From IMG/VR virus record IMGVR_UViG_3300033144_000557, positions 1 through 25,186 of that record: a DNA stretch of 25,186 nt; one strand, given 5' to 3'. Source of the DNA: a virus. The translations under genes and the position numbers were made by a program. Under the pieces are notes generated by a model. The model was not told where the DNA came from, ran no database searches, and saw nothing but the letters and a program-made list of their open reading frames with translations. Below, in pieces: positions 7,621 to 16,092 of this stretch (position 1 is the stretch's first letter; every line of letters begins with the position of its first letter).

Positions 7621-8607
7621 ATGGCTATAAATGTAAACACGGTATATACAACAGTGTTGAGTATTCTTAATAAAGAACAAAGAGGGTATTTAACACCAGA
7701 TGAATTTAATAAAACAGCAACTCAAGTTCAATTAGAAATTTTTGAAAACTTGTTTGCTGATTATACCCAGTTTCTAAGAATGCCAAAGCTAGAAACAGAG
7801 TATGCTTCTAAAGTAGACCACGCTTATGAAGAAATTCAATTTTTTGAAGAAACTAAAGAAGCTGAAAGTTTTGAGTTTCCAAACATATATGAACAACCCA
7901 ACTCTTCAGGTGTTTTAGATGCTATGATAACTAATGCAGGTGTAGATAACGTAGATGGATTAGCAACTACTTTTGCAGTAACAGGATCTGGCTCGGGTTG
8001 TATAGTTGATGTAGATGAAACAGGTGGCAATGTAATGTCTATAAGTATAAACGAACCTGGATCAGGTTATAAAGTGGGTGATATAATAGGTATAGTTTCA
8101 GGTGTGAGTGAAGCTAGGTTTGTAGTAAAATCTTTAACTCCAGGTGTTTACAGATTAGGCTCTGTTTACTACGTTGACTACCCTAATAACACTGAAATAT
8201 CTATACTAGATAAAAGAGAATATAACCAACAGATACTATCTCCAATACTACAACCATCTAAAAACTTTCCTATAGCAACTTACCAAAAAGACAAACTAAC
8301 TGTTTACCCTCCTTTTGAGAATCAAGCAACTAGTAATATATTATTTAACTATGTTAGAAAACCTAAGAACGTTGTTTGGGCTTATGGTATTGGTGATTTA
8401 GACCAATATATATGGGATCAGGCTTATACTGGAGCTTCTGCTATAACTCCTTCAACTGGCTCTGTAGATTTTGAATTAAGTGAAACTTTTCAAACTCAAG
8501 TAATATTAGAAGTTTTAAAGTATAGCGGTGTAATAATTAAAGATCCGCAAATAATTCAAGCTGCTGCTCAAGAATTACAAGCTAACGAAGCAAATCAAAA
8601 AAGATAA
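7621..8607 (+). CDS. Putative tail ring/connector protein with inserted beta module
   Basis: This protein has 328 residues. Residues 1-85 and ~180-328 look like one helical-rich body (VYTTVLSILNKEQRGYLTPDEFNKTATQVQLEIFENLF, split here by feature: the start LTPDEFNKTATQVQ is a pattern seen in phage ring or connector proteins). Residues ~100-170 look like a separate beta module containing FAVTGSGSGCIVDV and NEPGSGYKVGDII, a Gly-rich 'GSGY..GD' pattern common in phage tail and baseplate proteins, seemingly inserted into the body. The C terminus is Ala/Gln-rich helix (IIQAAAQELQANEANQKR). The next gene begins three bases after the stop, which points to co-translation. By gene order it would be one of the tail rings below the portal in crAss-like virions. 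The exact ring cannot be assigned from sequence. Confidence 0.6.
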   Translation: MAINVNTVYTTVLSILNKEQRGYLTPDEFNKTATQVQLEIFENLFADYTQFLRMPKLETEYASKVDHAYEEIQFFEETKEAESFEFPNIYEQPNSSGVLDAMITNAGVDNVDGLATTFAVTGSGSGCIVDVDETGGNVMSISINEPGSGYKVGDIIGIVSGVSEARFVVKSLTPGVYRLGSVYYVDYPNNTEISILDKREYNQQILSPILQPSKNFPIATYQKDKLTVYPPFENQATSNILFNYVRKPKNVVWAYGIGDLDQYIWDQAYTGASAITPSTGSVDFELSETFQTQVILEVLKYSGVIIKDPQIIQAAAQELQANEANQKR

Positions 8608-8610
8608 AAA

Positions 8611-9744
8611 ATGGGATTAATAAAAGAAACAAATGCTCAGTACTATTCAGGCCAGCAAAGTTTTGTAGGTTATGGTGGAACTGACTACCAATGCACATTT
8701 GATACTAATTTAATAGACACGATTTTTGGTGTTTCTAATACTAATTTCAGTATAACTATAGACAATGTTCCTGTAAGTGAACAAGACTATCAACTGTTAT
8801 ATCCCAACATAATTAGATTTAGTGCTGGTGCAATCCCACCTGAAGATTCTTTAATAGTTGTAAAACTTAATAGACCTTCAACTGAAAATAACTACGGAGG
8901 TTACGAATATATATCACTAGTTGATGTTATAAATAACTTTATGTTTGCTTACGTTGGTGTTGATAAAATAATACCTAGAGTAAAAAGATCAGATGTTATT
9001 TGGCACGCTAAAAGAGGTTTACAAGAATTTTCTTATGATACTTTAAAATCTATAAAATCTCAAGAGTTAACTATACCACCGAGTCTTTCTGTTATAATCC
9101 CACAAGATTATGTCAATTATGTTAGAGTTTCTTGGGTAGATGAGTCCGGTGTTCAAAGAACTATATATCCAACTGACACATTGACAATGTCCCCTACTGA
9201 ACTTCCCTTACAAGATGCTGAGGGTGTTCCTACTCACGATAACTTAGAAGACAACTTGTTAGCATCACAGTCTTTAACTGAACAAAGATGGAAAACCGAA
9301 AACGTAAATAATATAACAGGTTATCTAGAAGGCGACGATACTTTTGTGTATAGTTATGATTGGTGGAAGTTAAATTACGGTCAGAGATATGGTTTAGAAC
9401 CACAATATGCTCAAAGAAACGGTTGGTTTTATATAAATAGAAGAGAAGGTAAATTTAGTTTTTCTGGAAATCTAGCTGGTAAGTTAATAATTTTAGAATA
9501 TATATCAGATGGGTTAGCTTACGAAGACGATATGAAAATACCTAAGATGGCAGAGCAAGCCATGTACATGCATATAGCTTATTCTATATTATCAACTAGA
9601 GCTAATGTTCAAGAATATCTTGTTCAGAGATTTAAAAGAGATAGATCAGCACAGTTGAGAAACGCTAAAATAAGATTGCAGAACATAAAATTAAATGAAA
9701 TAATACAAGTATTTAGAGGTAAATCTAAGTGGATTAAAAATTAA
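8611..9744 (+). CDS. Tail ring / tail tubular-like protein with N-terminal beta domain
   Basis: This 377-residue protein is a predicted adaptor or tail ring. The C-terminal ~70 residues (MAEQAMYMHIAYSILSTR, then RNAKIRLQNIKLNEI and RGKSKWIKN) follow a pattern I recognise from conserved tail proteins of crAss-like phages, here reaching the very C terminus. Residues ~10-90 look like a small immunoglobulin- or T7-fibre-like beta domain: NFSITIDNVPVSEQDYQLLY, then a strand and a turn ending SLIVVKLNRP. The middle holds WHAKRGLQEFSYDTLK, also typical of head-tail connector helices. It starts three bases after the preceding stop and ends two bases before the large muzzle gene, so rings and muzzle are made from one message. 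The call as a virion tail component is strong; the specific ring number is not assignable. Confidence 0.72.
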   Translation: MGLIKETNAQYYSGQQSFVGYGGTDYQCTFDTNLIDTIFGVSNTNFSITIDNVPVSEQDYQLLYPNIIRFSAGAIPPEDSLIVVKLNRPSTENNYGGYEYISLVDVINNFMFAYVGVDKIIPRVKRSDVIWHAKRGLQEFSYDTLKSIKSQELTIPPSLSVIIPQDYVNYVRVSWVDESGVQRTIYPTDTLTMSPTELPLQDAEGVPTHDNLEDNLLASQSLTEQRWKTENVNNITGYLEGDDTFVYSYDWWKLNYGQRYGLEPQYAQRNGWFYINRREGKFSFSGNLAGKLIILEYISDGLAYEDDMKIPKMAEQAMYMHIAYSILSTRANVQEYLVQRFKRDRSAQLRNAKIRLQNIKLNEIIQVFRGKSKWIKN

Positions 9745-9746
9745 CT

Positions 9747-12700
9747 ATGGCTCAAATGAAAAACAATTTCGTCAAGTCTAAAATGAATAAAGACTTAGAC
9801 GATAGGCTTTTACAACCCGGAGAATATAGAGATGCTAGAAATGTAAACGTAAGCAGATCAGAAGGAGACGACGTAGGTGCTTTAGAGAATGTTTTAGGTA
9901 ATACATTTTACACTAATTTCACTAACAATAATCCAAACGTTGAAATAATTGGTTATATAAAAGATGAGGAAACTAACAGTATATTTGCTTTTTGTACAGA
10001 TTACACTGACGAATCGTTTAACAACTTAAATAATCCAGCTCCATATAATGCTAAATGTTTAATAGTTTACAAACCTGGATTTGGACCCGCTAAAATCATA
10101 GTTGAAGGTAGATTTTTAAACTTTTCTAAAACACATAAAATATTAAATTCAGATTTACTAGAAGATTTATTGTTCTGGACAGATGACAGAAATCAACCTA
10201 GAAAAATTAACTGGAAAAAAGCAGCTGAAGATCCAAACTATTACTATGATGAAGATCATATATCAGTTGCTAAGTATTATCCATATCAACCGCCTTTACT
10301 TCAAAAAGAAACTACACTAGATTCTACAGAGTTTGAATTGTGGGATACAGACTATCCAGGTGAAGATGTGGGTGCTGGAATTCCTTCTACTTATTATAAA
10401 ATAATAGGGCCAAACCCTCAAGAAACTATAAATAAGTTAAGAGTAGGTATGGAAGTTATATGTTATACTACAAGTGCTGGTGACAATTATTCTTTTCCTA
10501 AATTTAGAGCTTTTATAATTGAAAGAAAATCAACAACTACTGGAACTCCAAATTTTGCTTACTTCAAAATAAACTTAAATCAATCTGTAGCACCATTGAG
10601 TGGCGGTAATGACGTTACTCCTTTTGAAAGTGAGAATTTAAGTTCAATAACTTTCGCTTCAGCTACTAGTCAAAACCAGTTTGATGAATACTTAACACCT
10701 CATCAATATTTAAAATCTTCAGATTGGAGTGGTTTAAGCGTTGCTGTTACTGGTTCTGCTTGGGTTGTACAGGTTGGTATGCAAATAACTAGCCACGAAA
10801 TAGCAAACCCACCGATAATAACAGAAGTTGCTGAGGTAAGAGATAACACTACAGGTTATGTAACTGGTTATCAAATAACATTAGATAAATCTTGTCAAGA
10901 TCCTTCTATTGATAATAATCTTACCGGTCAGTATGCTTATCTTAGTTGGTACAATCCTAATTACATAAGCTCTTGGCCTGGTGATAGATTACTTATGGAA
11001 GATAAATTTATAAGGTTTGCTTATAGATTTAAGTTTGATGATGGTGAATACTCGTTAATATCTCCATTTACTCAACCAGCTTTCATACCTAAGCAAAATG
11101 GATACATAGTGACTGAAAGTACACCCGGTGTTGATAATAACTTTTCAGATCAAGCTATATCAATAGCTAGTAGTACAACCATAAGTACTTTCGAAAACTC
11201 TGTTAATAATGTGGATATACAAATACCTTTTGAGTTTAACTGTAATGAACTAAAAGACAGATTAAAAATAGAGGAAGTAGATATAATATACCACGAGTCT
11301 GATGGTTTAGCTATGTCTATTATAGAAACAATACCTCTAACTGATCCAGGTTTTTCTCAAAATAATACTAAAATATTTACTTACGATTATCAATCTAAAA
11401 AGCCTTTTAGAACTCTACCAGAAAAAGAAACAATAAGAGTTTTTGACAAAGTTCCTGTAAGGGCTAAAACTCAATCTGTATCGGGTAATAGAGTTATATA
11501 TGGGAATATACTAGATAAACATTCACCACCAGAGAGTTTACCTTATAATGTTACTATAAGTGAAAAATATACACCTGGTAAATACTCTAGAATAGGAGAG
11601 AATTATCCAGAGGTACGTAAACAAAGTTTATTACCGGCGGTTGCTTACCCGTATCACACTGTTAAACAAAACAGAACATACCAAGTAGGAATAGTGTTGT
11701 CAGATAGATATGGAAGACAAACAGATGTAGTGCTTTCTTCATTAACTAACTTTGCACAAAGTCAAGATAATAGCGATGAGCAATTTGATGCATCTACTGT
11801 TTATCATCCTTACCCAGATAGCGTAGAAGATTTACTACCTTCTGATTGGATGGGAGACTCTATAAAACTTCTTTGGACTGATGTAATACCAAGTACACTA
11901 GCTAATATAGAGGGTTATCCAGGTTTATACAAACCTAAAGAGTATGTTAAAATAGGTGAACAAAACTTAGACAATGGAGGAGCTTTTGTTCCGCAAGGAG
12001 ATAGTAATGCTGATAAATATAACAATGTAACTGTAGGTGATATAATAACAGCTGTAGAACTAGAAGAAGAAGAACCATTTATAGGTGTTGTAGACGGTGT
12101 TATACCATCAGGCGTTGATAATAACTATCCTAATGGTGCTATATTTTTTCAACCTGATGTTGAAATAGCACTTGATGAACCGGTTACCTTTCACTCACCT
12201 GGAAACGCCCTTGGTTTTTATACTTATAAAGTAGTGGTTAAACAGCAAGCTGAAGAATATTATAATGTTTATTTAGGACAAATAACAAACATCACTACTG
12301 ATCAAGTGGTTTTGAAAAACACTGGTGGTGGTGCTGCTCTTCAATATAGAGACTTTTATTGTACTAGTTTAATATCTGACAATGTAAATAAAATTCCTGC
12401 GGATCTTATTGAGGTAACTCCAGAGCAAACTCAATTTGGTACCAGTGATACATTAGTTTACCCTAGAGTAGGTGCACATGTTAAACCAGGTGATGAAATA
12501 GCGGATTATTCAACACAATTTTACTATGGTCAAACTCCCGCGTCTATTGCTGCTTGGGGTAAAATGAAAGACTTAGGTTTTCAAGAACCTCAAGATGCCT
12601 CTGTTGAATATCCAAAGTCTAAAGGTGTTTGGTCTGCTTCTAACAATCCTGTTATGGTAGCTTTAGGTATGGCAGATAGAAGATCAATAGGTATTCACCC

Positions 12701-13952
12701 TGACAATACTAGTTCTCAAAGTATATTTGCAGCTGTAGAAGTTAAGCCAACAGAAACTAGATTAGACATATATTGGGAAACGTCAACTACTGGGTTAATA
12801 TCATCTTTAAACAATGAAATATCTGATGGGCCTAGTGCTACTCCAATACCACCAGATCCAGATCCATTTGAACCGCCTGTTAAAGCAGATGCTATTAGAT
12901 ATACAAATTGTTCTGACAATAGTGACTTTGTATATTCTAGCTTGCCTTTTGATTTTGATGGTGAGAACATAACTGCTTTTATATATAATTGTGAAACTTA
13001 CGATTTAGCAAGTGAGTTTATAGGAGATTTACCAGAAGGACAAGATACTATTACACAAGATGAAGTAACAGGTGTTACTGATTGTAATGTAGTTTGTTTA
13101 AGTGAATATACTAAATGTGCAGACTCTTGCGATCTAAGTGCTCCTAATACTGTTTATTTTGATTCTGACGAACCATATGTTGTTTTTGAATTAACTATAA
13201 CGGGTTCTGAAGTTTGTTATACTAGAGAAGGAAGTTATCAAGGTCAACCTACTCCAAATGTAGAGTTTGTTAGAAGTATAAACGATCCTTGCGATGAAAT
13301 AGAATGCAGAACTTTTATTTATGATTTAGCTAAATGTGTTGAAAGCACAAGTGGTCCAGGAAATTTAAGAATTAGAAAAAGTATAATAGAAGGTCAAGGC
13401 TTTCAAACAGGTGACGTTGTTGTTGTTCAATTTGCAGCTTATAAGACTTGTTATACTATAGAGGGTGAGTCTTGCGATACAGTTCTCAATGGAGGTTTGA
13501 TAGCTATAGAAAACTCAACTGCTACAAACTGTGCGGATGAAAGATGTATACAAGAAGAGCCTGTTAGTTACAGATACTTCTTTAACAACCCTTCTGCTAC
13601 TGATGGTTTAAGTTGTGATTTCTCAACACAAGGAGCTGTAGTTGTTAGGTTTGAAGATACATATTCACCAATGCCAAGTGATGGACCATGTGTGGTAAGA
13701 GTTGACTTCTTACACTTAAATCCTACTCCTCCAGATCAATCATGTTGGATTAGAGATAATGGAAATCCAGGTTTTAACTTGGCAGCATGGGGAGAAACAA
13801 ATGAAGCTACGTGGAACGAAGCGGTTGCAAATAACACAGCTGCAGATGGTTTAGAGGTTTATCCAGCTACTAATGCTAGTGTTAATGAAATATGTCCTTT
13901 ATGTGTGTCTGATGCAACGGACGATGGAATTAATCCAGATCCAGGAGGTTAA
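9747..13952 (+). CDS. Large tail stabilisation / muzzle-like protein
   Basis: This 1401-residue protein opens with SKMNKDLDDRLLQPGEYRDA and SEGDDVGALENVLGN (residues ~10-50), a hallmark of the large stabilisation or 'muzzle' proteins that close the tail tube in crAss-like and related marine phages. Residues ~50-1040 are beta-rich with many Asp, Asn, Thr and Tyr, consistent with a beta-propeller or multi-strand tail protein; they hold only six cysteines. From residue 1055 to 1386 there are 19 cysteines, arranged in three repeats of about 70-75 residues (listed separately). A Pro/Asp linker (PIPPDPDPFEPP, ~1033-1044) precedes that region. The protein ends in NPDPGG. The gene is followed after 13 bases by a 570-residue gene that looks like the remaining part of the same functional protein. 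No signal peptide or membrane segment is seen. Confidence 0.78.
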   Translation: MAQMKNNFVKSKMNKDLDDRLLQPGEYRDARNVNVSRSEGDDVGALENVLGNTFYTNFTNNNPNVEIIGYIKDEETNSIFAFCTDYTDESFNNLNNPAPYNAKCLIVYKPGFGPAKIIVEGRFLNFSKTHKILNSDLLEDLLFWTDDRNQPRKINWKKAAEDPNYYYDEDHISVAKYYPYQPPLLQKETTLDSTEFELWDTDYPGEDVGAGIPSTYYKIIGPNPQETINKLRVGMEVICYTTSAGDNYSFPKFRAFIIERKSTTTGTPNFAYFKINLNQSVAPLSGGNDVTPFESENLSSITFASATSQNQFDEYLTPHQYLKSSDWSGLSVAVTGSAWVVQVGMQITSHEIANPPIITEVAEVRDNTTGYVTGYQITLDKSCQDPSIDNNLTGQYAYLSWYNPNYISSWPGDRLLMEDKFIRFAYRFKFDDGEYSLISPFTQPAFIPKQNGYIVTESTPGVDNNFSDQAISIASSTTISTFENSVNNVDIQIPFEFNCNELKDRLKIEEVDIIYHESDGLAMSIIETIPLTDPGFSQNNTKIFTYDYQSKKPFRTLPEKETIRVFDKVPVRAKTQSVSGNRVIYGNILDKHSPPESLPYNVTISEKYTPGKYSRIGENYPEVRKQSLLPAVAYPYHTVKQNRTYQVGIVLSDRYGRQTDVVLSSLTNFAQSQDNSDEQFDASTVYHPYPDSVEDLLPSDWMGDSIKLLWTDVIPSTLANIEGYPGLYKPKEYVKIGEQNLDNGGAFVPQGDSNADKYNNVTVGDIITAVELEEEEPFIGVVDGVIPSGVDNNYPNGAIFFQPDVEIALDEPVTFHSPGNALGFYTYKVVVKQQAEEYYNVYLGQITNITTDQVVLKNTGGGAALQYRDFYCTSLISDNVNKIPADLIEVTPEQTQFGTSDTLVYPRVGAHVKPGDEIADYSTQFYYGQTPASIAAWGKMKDLGFQEPQDASVEYPKSKGVWSASNNPVMVALGMADRRSIGIHPDNTSSQSIFAAVEVKPTETRLDIYWETSTTGLISSLNNEISDGPSATPIPPDPDPFEPPVKADAIRYTNCSDNSDFVYSSLPFDFDGENITAFIYNCETYDLASEFIGDLPEGQDTITQDEVTGVTDCNVVCLSEYTKCADSCDLSAPNTVYFDSDEPYVVFELTITGSEVCYTREGSYQGQPTPNVEFVRSINDPCDEIECRTFIYDLAKCVESTSGPGNLRIRKSIIEGQGFQTGDVVVVQFAAYKTCYTIEGESCDTVLNGGLIAIENSTATNCADERCIQEEPVSYRYFFNNPSATDGLSCDFSTQGAVVVRFEDTYSPMPSDGPCVVRVDFLHLNPTPPDQSCWIRDNGNPGFNLAAWGETNEATWNEAVANNTAADGLEVYPATNASVNEICPLCVSDATDDGINPDPGG
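12909..13547 (+). repeat. Three tandem cysteine-rich protein modules
   Basis: Within the muzzle-like protein, cysteines recur in register: C1055/C1123/C1197 open each unit after an aromatic residue; C1082, C1157 and C1235 follow (the last two as CYT-x-EG); and C1113-C1117, C1182-C1187 and C1262-C1267 close each unit as a near pair (CDEIEC and CADERC in units two and three). Spacing of equivalent positions is 68-80 residues. DNA identity between units is low, so the repeats are old. Confidence 0.7.
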
Positions 13953-13965
13953 TAAAATATAGATT

Positions 13966-15678
13966 ATGAGTTTAGTTATAGAAGTAGATTTTTTTAATTC
14001 ATATATAGTAAGAAAAGTAAGGTCACAAAGGTCTAACGTTTTCTTTTCACAAAATGGTACGTGGTGGCCTGGAGCTACTAAGCAAGGTGGTTATGGTACT
14101 TACGCTAATCAATCCGCAGATAATTGGTACATAGAAGAAAGCAGGATAAGAGGTGGCTTTAACAACGCTTCAACTAGACAAGGAGTTAGAGCTTATTTAG
14201 ATGATCCAAATCCACTTCAACAAAATAGAAAAGCAACTTTAATATACTCAGGTATATATAACTCTAGAACTGGTATTAATCAAACTAACGTATTTTCTGT
14301 AGGAACAGACATAACTAGATCTATGGATCCTTCACATGGTAGTATACAGTTAACTTATGCTGAGGACACCAACTTGATAGTTTGGCAAGAAAATAGAATA
14401 CATAGGGCTTTAATTGACAAAGACACTATATATACAACAGAAAGTGGTACTCAAACTCAAGCAGGTGCAGCTGTAATAGGTCAGTTAACACCATATAAAG
14501 GAGAGTATGGAATAAGTAAAAATCCAGAATCTTTTGCAATATATAACTATAGGAAATACTTTGCTGATCGTAATAGAAATGCTATAATGAGGTTATCTAA
14601 TGACGGTTTAACTGAGATAAGCATGTATGGTATGATGGATTGGTTTAGAGATAATTTAGCTGAAATGAATTTTGATAGTTCAGTTAACAATTTCAAACCT
14701 TTTATATCTTGCACTGTTTCAGAAGTAGCTGGTGCAAACTCTTTTATATTAAATGTAGAAGGAGATAATATAGATTTGATAACTCCAGGGATGCAAATCA
14801 ATTTTGGCAACGGTGTTTTTACGCCTAACGATTTAACGGTTAGCGTAATATTAGATAATAATGGTTCTAAAAAGCTATTTTTAAGTGGTCCTGTAGTTGA
14901 TCAAAGAGAAGTTGGAGACGTTGTTAACTTTGAAGTAAGCAACAAGTCGCAAATAATTGGTGGTTGGGATATACATAATAAAAACTATGTTGTGTCATTA
15001 CAAAGGACTCCAGGTATGAAAGATTTTAATACTGGTAGTATAGGTCATAAAGATGAAACTTTAGTGTTTGATGAAAAAATAAACGGCTGGGTTTCGTTCA
15101 TGGATTTTATACCTAGCTTTATGTTTAGTATTGTAAATAAATTCTACACTACATTAAAGAATGATGTTTATGAACATTACTATGATGACGTTCCTCAGTT
15201 AACTTTTAGGTCTAGATTCTATGATGTAGATTACGGTTCAGATATAACCTTTGTGTTTAATCAAGGACCTTCCATCATGAAGACTTTTAGCACTATAAGT
15301 TATGAAGGAAGTAGTGGTTGGGAAGTGGAAGCTTTTAAATCTGGTAAAGAAGGTTTTGATTCGGTGGATGGCACTTGGGTTGAGTTTGCTGATGACATAA
15401 AAAGAATAAGAAGTTACGCTGAAGGCTTGTATTTAGATCCAGTTACACAACAACCAACAAGAGCTGGTTTTAATAGAAAAGAAAATAAGTATGTTGCGAA
15501 CTTAGTAGCTAAGTCTACACCTAGACCTGGTGAAGTTAGATTTGGTCCAGACTTAACAGGTATAAAAGGTTATTTTGCAACAGTTAAAATAAAAACCGAT
15601 GAGACAACTGATCCAGGTGGTATTAAAGAATTATGGTCAGCTGGTACAGAGTTTTCTCAAAGCAATGGTTTTCAATAA
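13966..15678 (+). CDS. Second muzzle/stabilisation-type tail protein
   Basis: This 570-residue protein contains EYGISKNPESFAIYNYRKYF followed by ADRNRNAIMRLSNDGLTEIS and YGMMDWFRDNL (residues ~184-230), a block I associate with the distal half of the stabilisation or muzzle protein in crAss-like and marine phages. Flanking sequence is beta-rich with many aromatic residues (FFSQNGTWWPGATKQGG, about residue 27 onward), and the C-terminal ~100 residues carry 'APRPGEV-like' loops (STPRPGEVRFG) and a final strand-rich tail. It has a single cysteine, in sharp contrast to the C terminus of its upstream neighbour. The gap to that neighbour is only 13 bases and both are in the same direction, though in different frames. 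The likely role is closing and stabilising the tail tube together with the 1401-residue protein. Confidence 0.72.
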   Translation: MSLVIEVDFFNSYIVRKVRSQRSNVFFSQNGTWWPGATKQGGYGTYANQSADNWYIEESRIRGGFNNASTRQGVRAYLDDPNPLQQNRKATLIYSGIYNSRTGINQTNVFSVGTDITRSMDPSHGSIQLTYAEDTNLIVWQENRIHRALIDKDTIYTTESGTQTQAGAAVIGQLTPYKGEYGISKNPESFAIYNYRKYFADRNRNAIMRLSNDGLTEISMYGMMDWFRDNLAEMNFDSSVNNFKPFISCTVSEVAGANSFILNVEGDNIDLITPGMQINFGNGVFTPNDLTVSVILDNNGSKKLFLSGPVVDQREVGDVVNFEVSNKSQIIGGWDIHNKNYVVSLQRTPGMKDFNTGSIGHKDETLVFDEKINGWVSFMDFIPSFMFSIVNKFYTTLKNDVYEHYYDDVPQLTFRSRFYDVDYGSDITFVFNQGPSIMKTFSTISYEGSSGWEVEAFKSGKEGFDSVDGTWVEFADDIKRIRSYAEGLYLDPVTQQPTRAGFNRKENKYVANLVAKSTPRPGEVRFGPDLTGIKGYFATVKIKTDETTDPGGIKELWSAGTEFSQSNGFQ

Positions 15679-15695
15679 TAATATAATATAATATA
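15679..15695 (+). promoter_or_regulatory. AT-only leader of pentamer repeats before the GNAT gene
   Basis: The whole gap between the tail gene and the acetyltransferase gene is built of the pentamer TATAA repeated, ending TATAATATAATATAATG with the start codon. It contains consensus-like TATAAT boxes and no Shine-Dalgarno. It is the third AT-only pentamer-type leader in the window and could act as promoter, ribosome-landing site, or slippage-prone spacer. Confidence 0.35.
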
Positions 15696-16091
15696 ATGAA
15701 ATTAACAACTAGAGAAGTAATAAAAGAAGATTTTAAAAACATAGATAAATGGTGGTATGAATGGCAGGGGTCTATAGTTCCTCATGATATATTACCTAAG
15801 ACTGGTTTTATGGCAGAGGTTGACGGTGTTCCAGTTTCCGCTATATTTATGTTTAAAACTAATTCTAACAGCGCTGCTATACAGTGGGTTGTTTCAGATA
15901 AAAACTACAGAGAAGAAAATAGAGGAGAAGTATTAACAGAACTAATAAAAGCTTGTGAGGAAGAATGGAAGAAAGATGGTGGACAATTCTTGTTCTTTTG
16001 GGGTAACAACAGTAAGTTTAATAAAAGTTTAGTAGATATGGGCTTTTCTATGGGAGCAACTGATTATACTGAATTAATTAAAAAAATATAA
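15696..16091 (+). CDS. GNAT-like N-acetyltransferase of phage type
   Basis: This 131-residue protein belongs by pattern to the GNAT fold, which transfers an acetyl group from acetyl-CoA to an amine. Visible order: strand and helix TREVIKEDFKNIDKWWYEW, LPKTGFMAEVDGVPVSAIFM (strands 2-3, ~residues 36-55), AAIQWVVSDKNYREENRGEV (strand 4 and the acetyl-CoA loop), a helix, then FLFFWGNNSKFNKSLVDMGF with the typical late GNAT 'N..l...lGF' signature. The pyrophosphate-binding loop is degenerate: REENRGEV rather than the usual R/Q-x-x-G-x-G/A. Short GNATs of this kind are often found beside phage tail genes, with unknown substrates. It starts after an AT-only leader and ends one base before the next ATG, so it is embedded in the virion operon. 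Modification of a virion or host protein is possible; activity is uncertain. Confidence 0.75.
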   Translation: MKLTTREVIKEDFKNIDKWWYEWQGSIVPHDILPKTGFMAEVDGVPVSAIFMFKTNSNSAAIQWVVSDKNYREENRGEVLTELIKACEEEWKKDGGQFLFFWGNNSKFNKSLVDMGFSMGATDYTELIKKI

Positions 16092-16092
16092 C

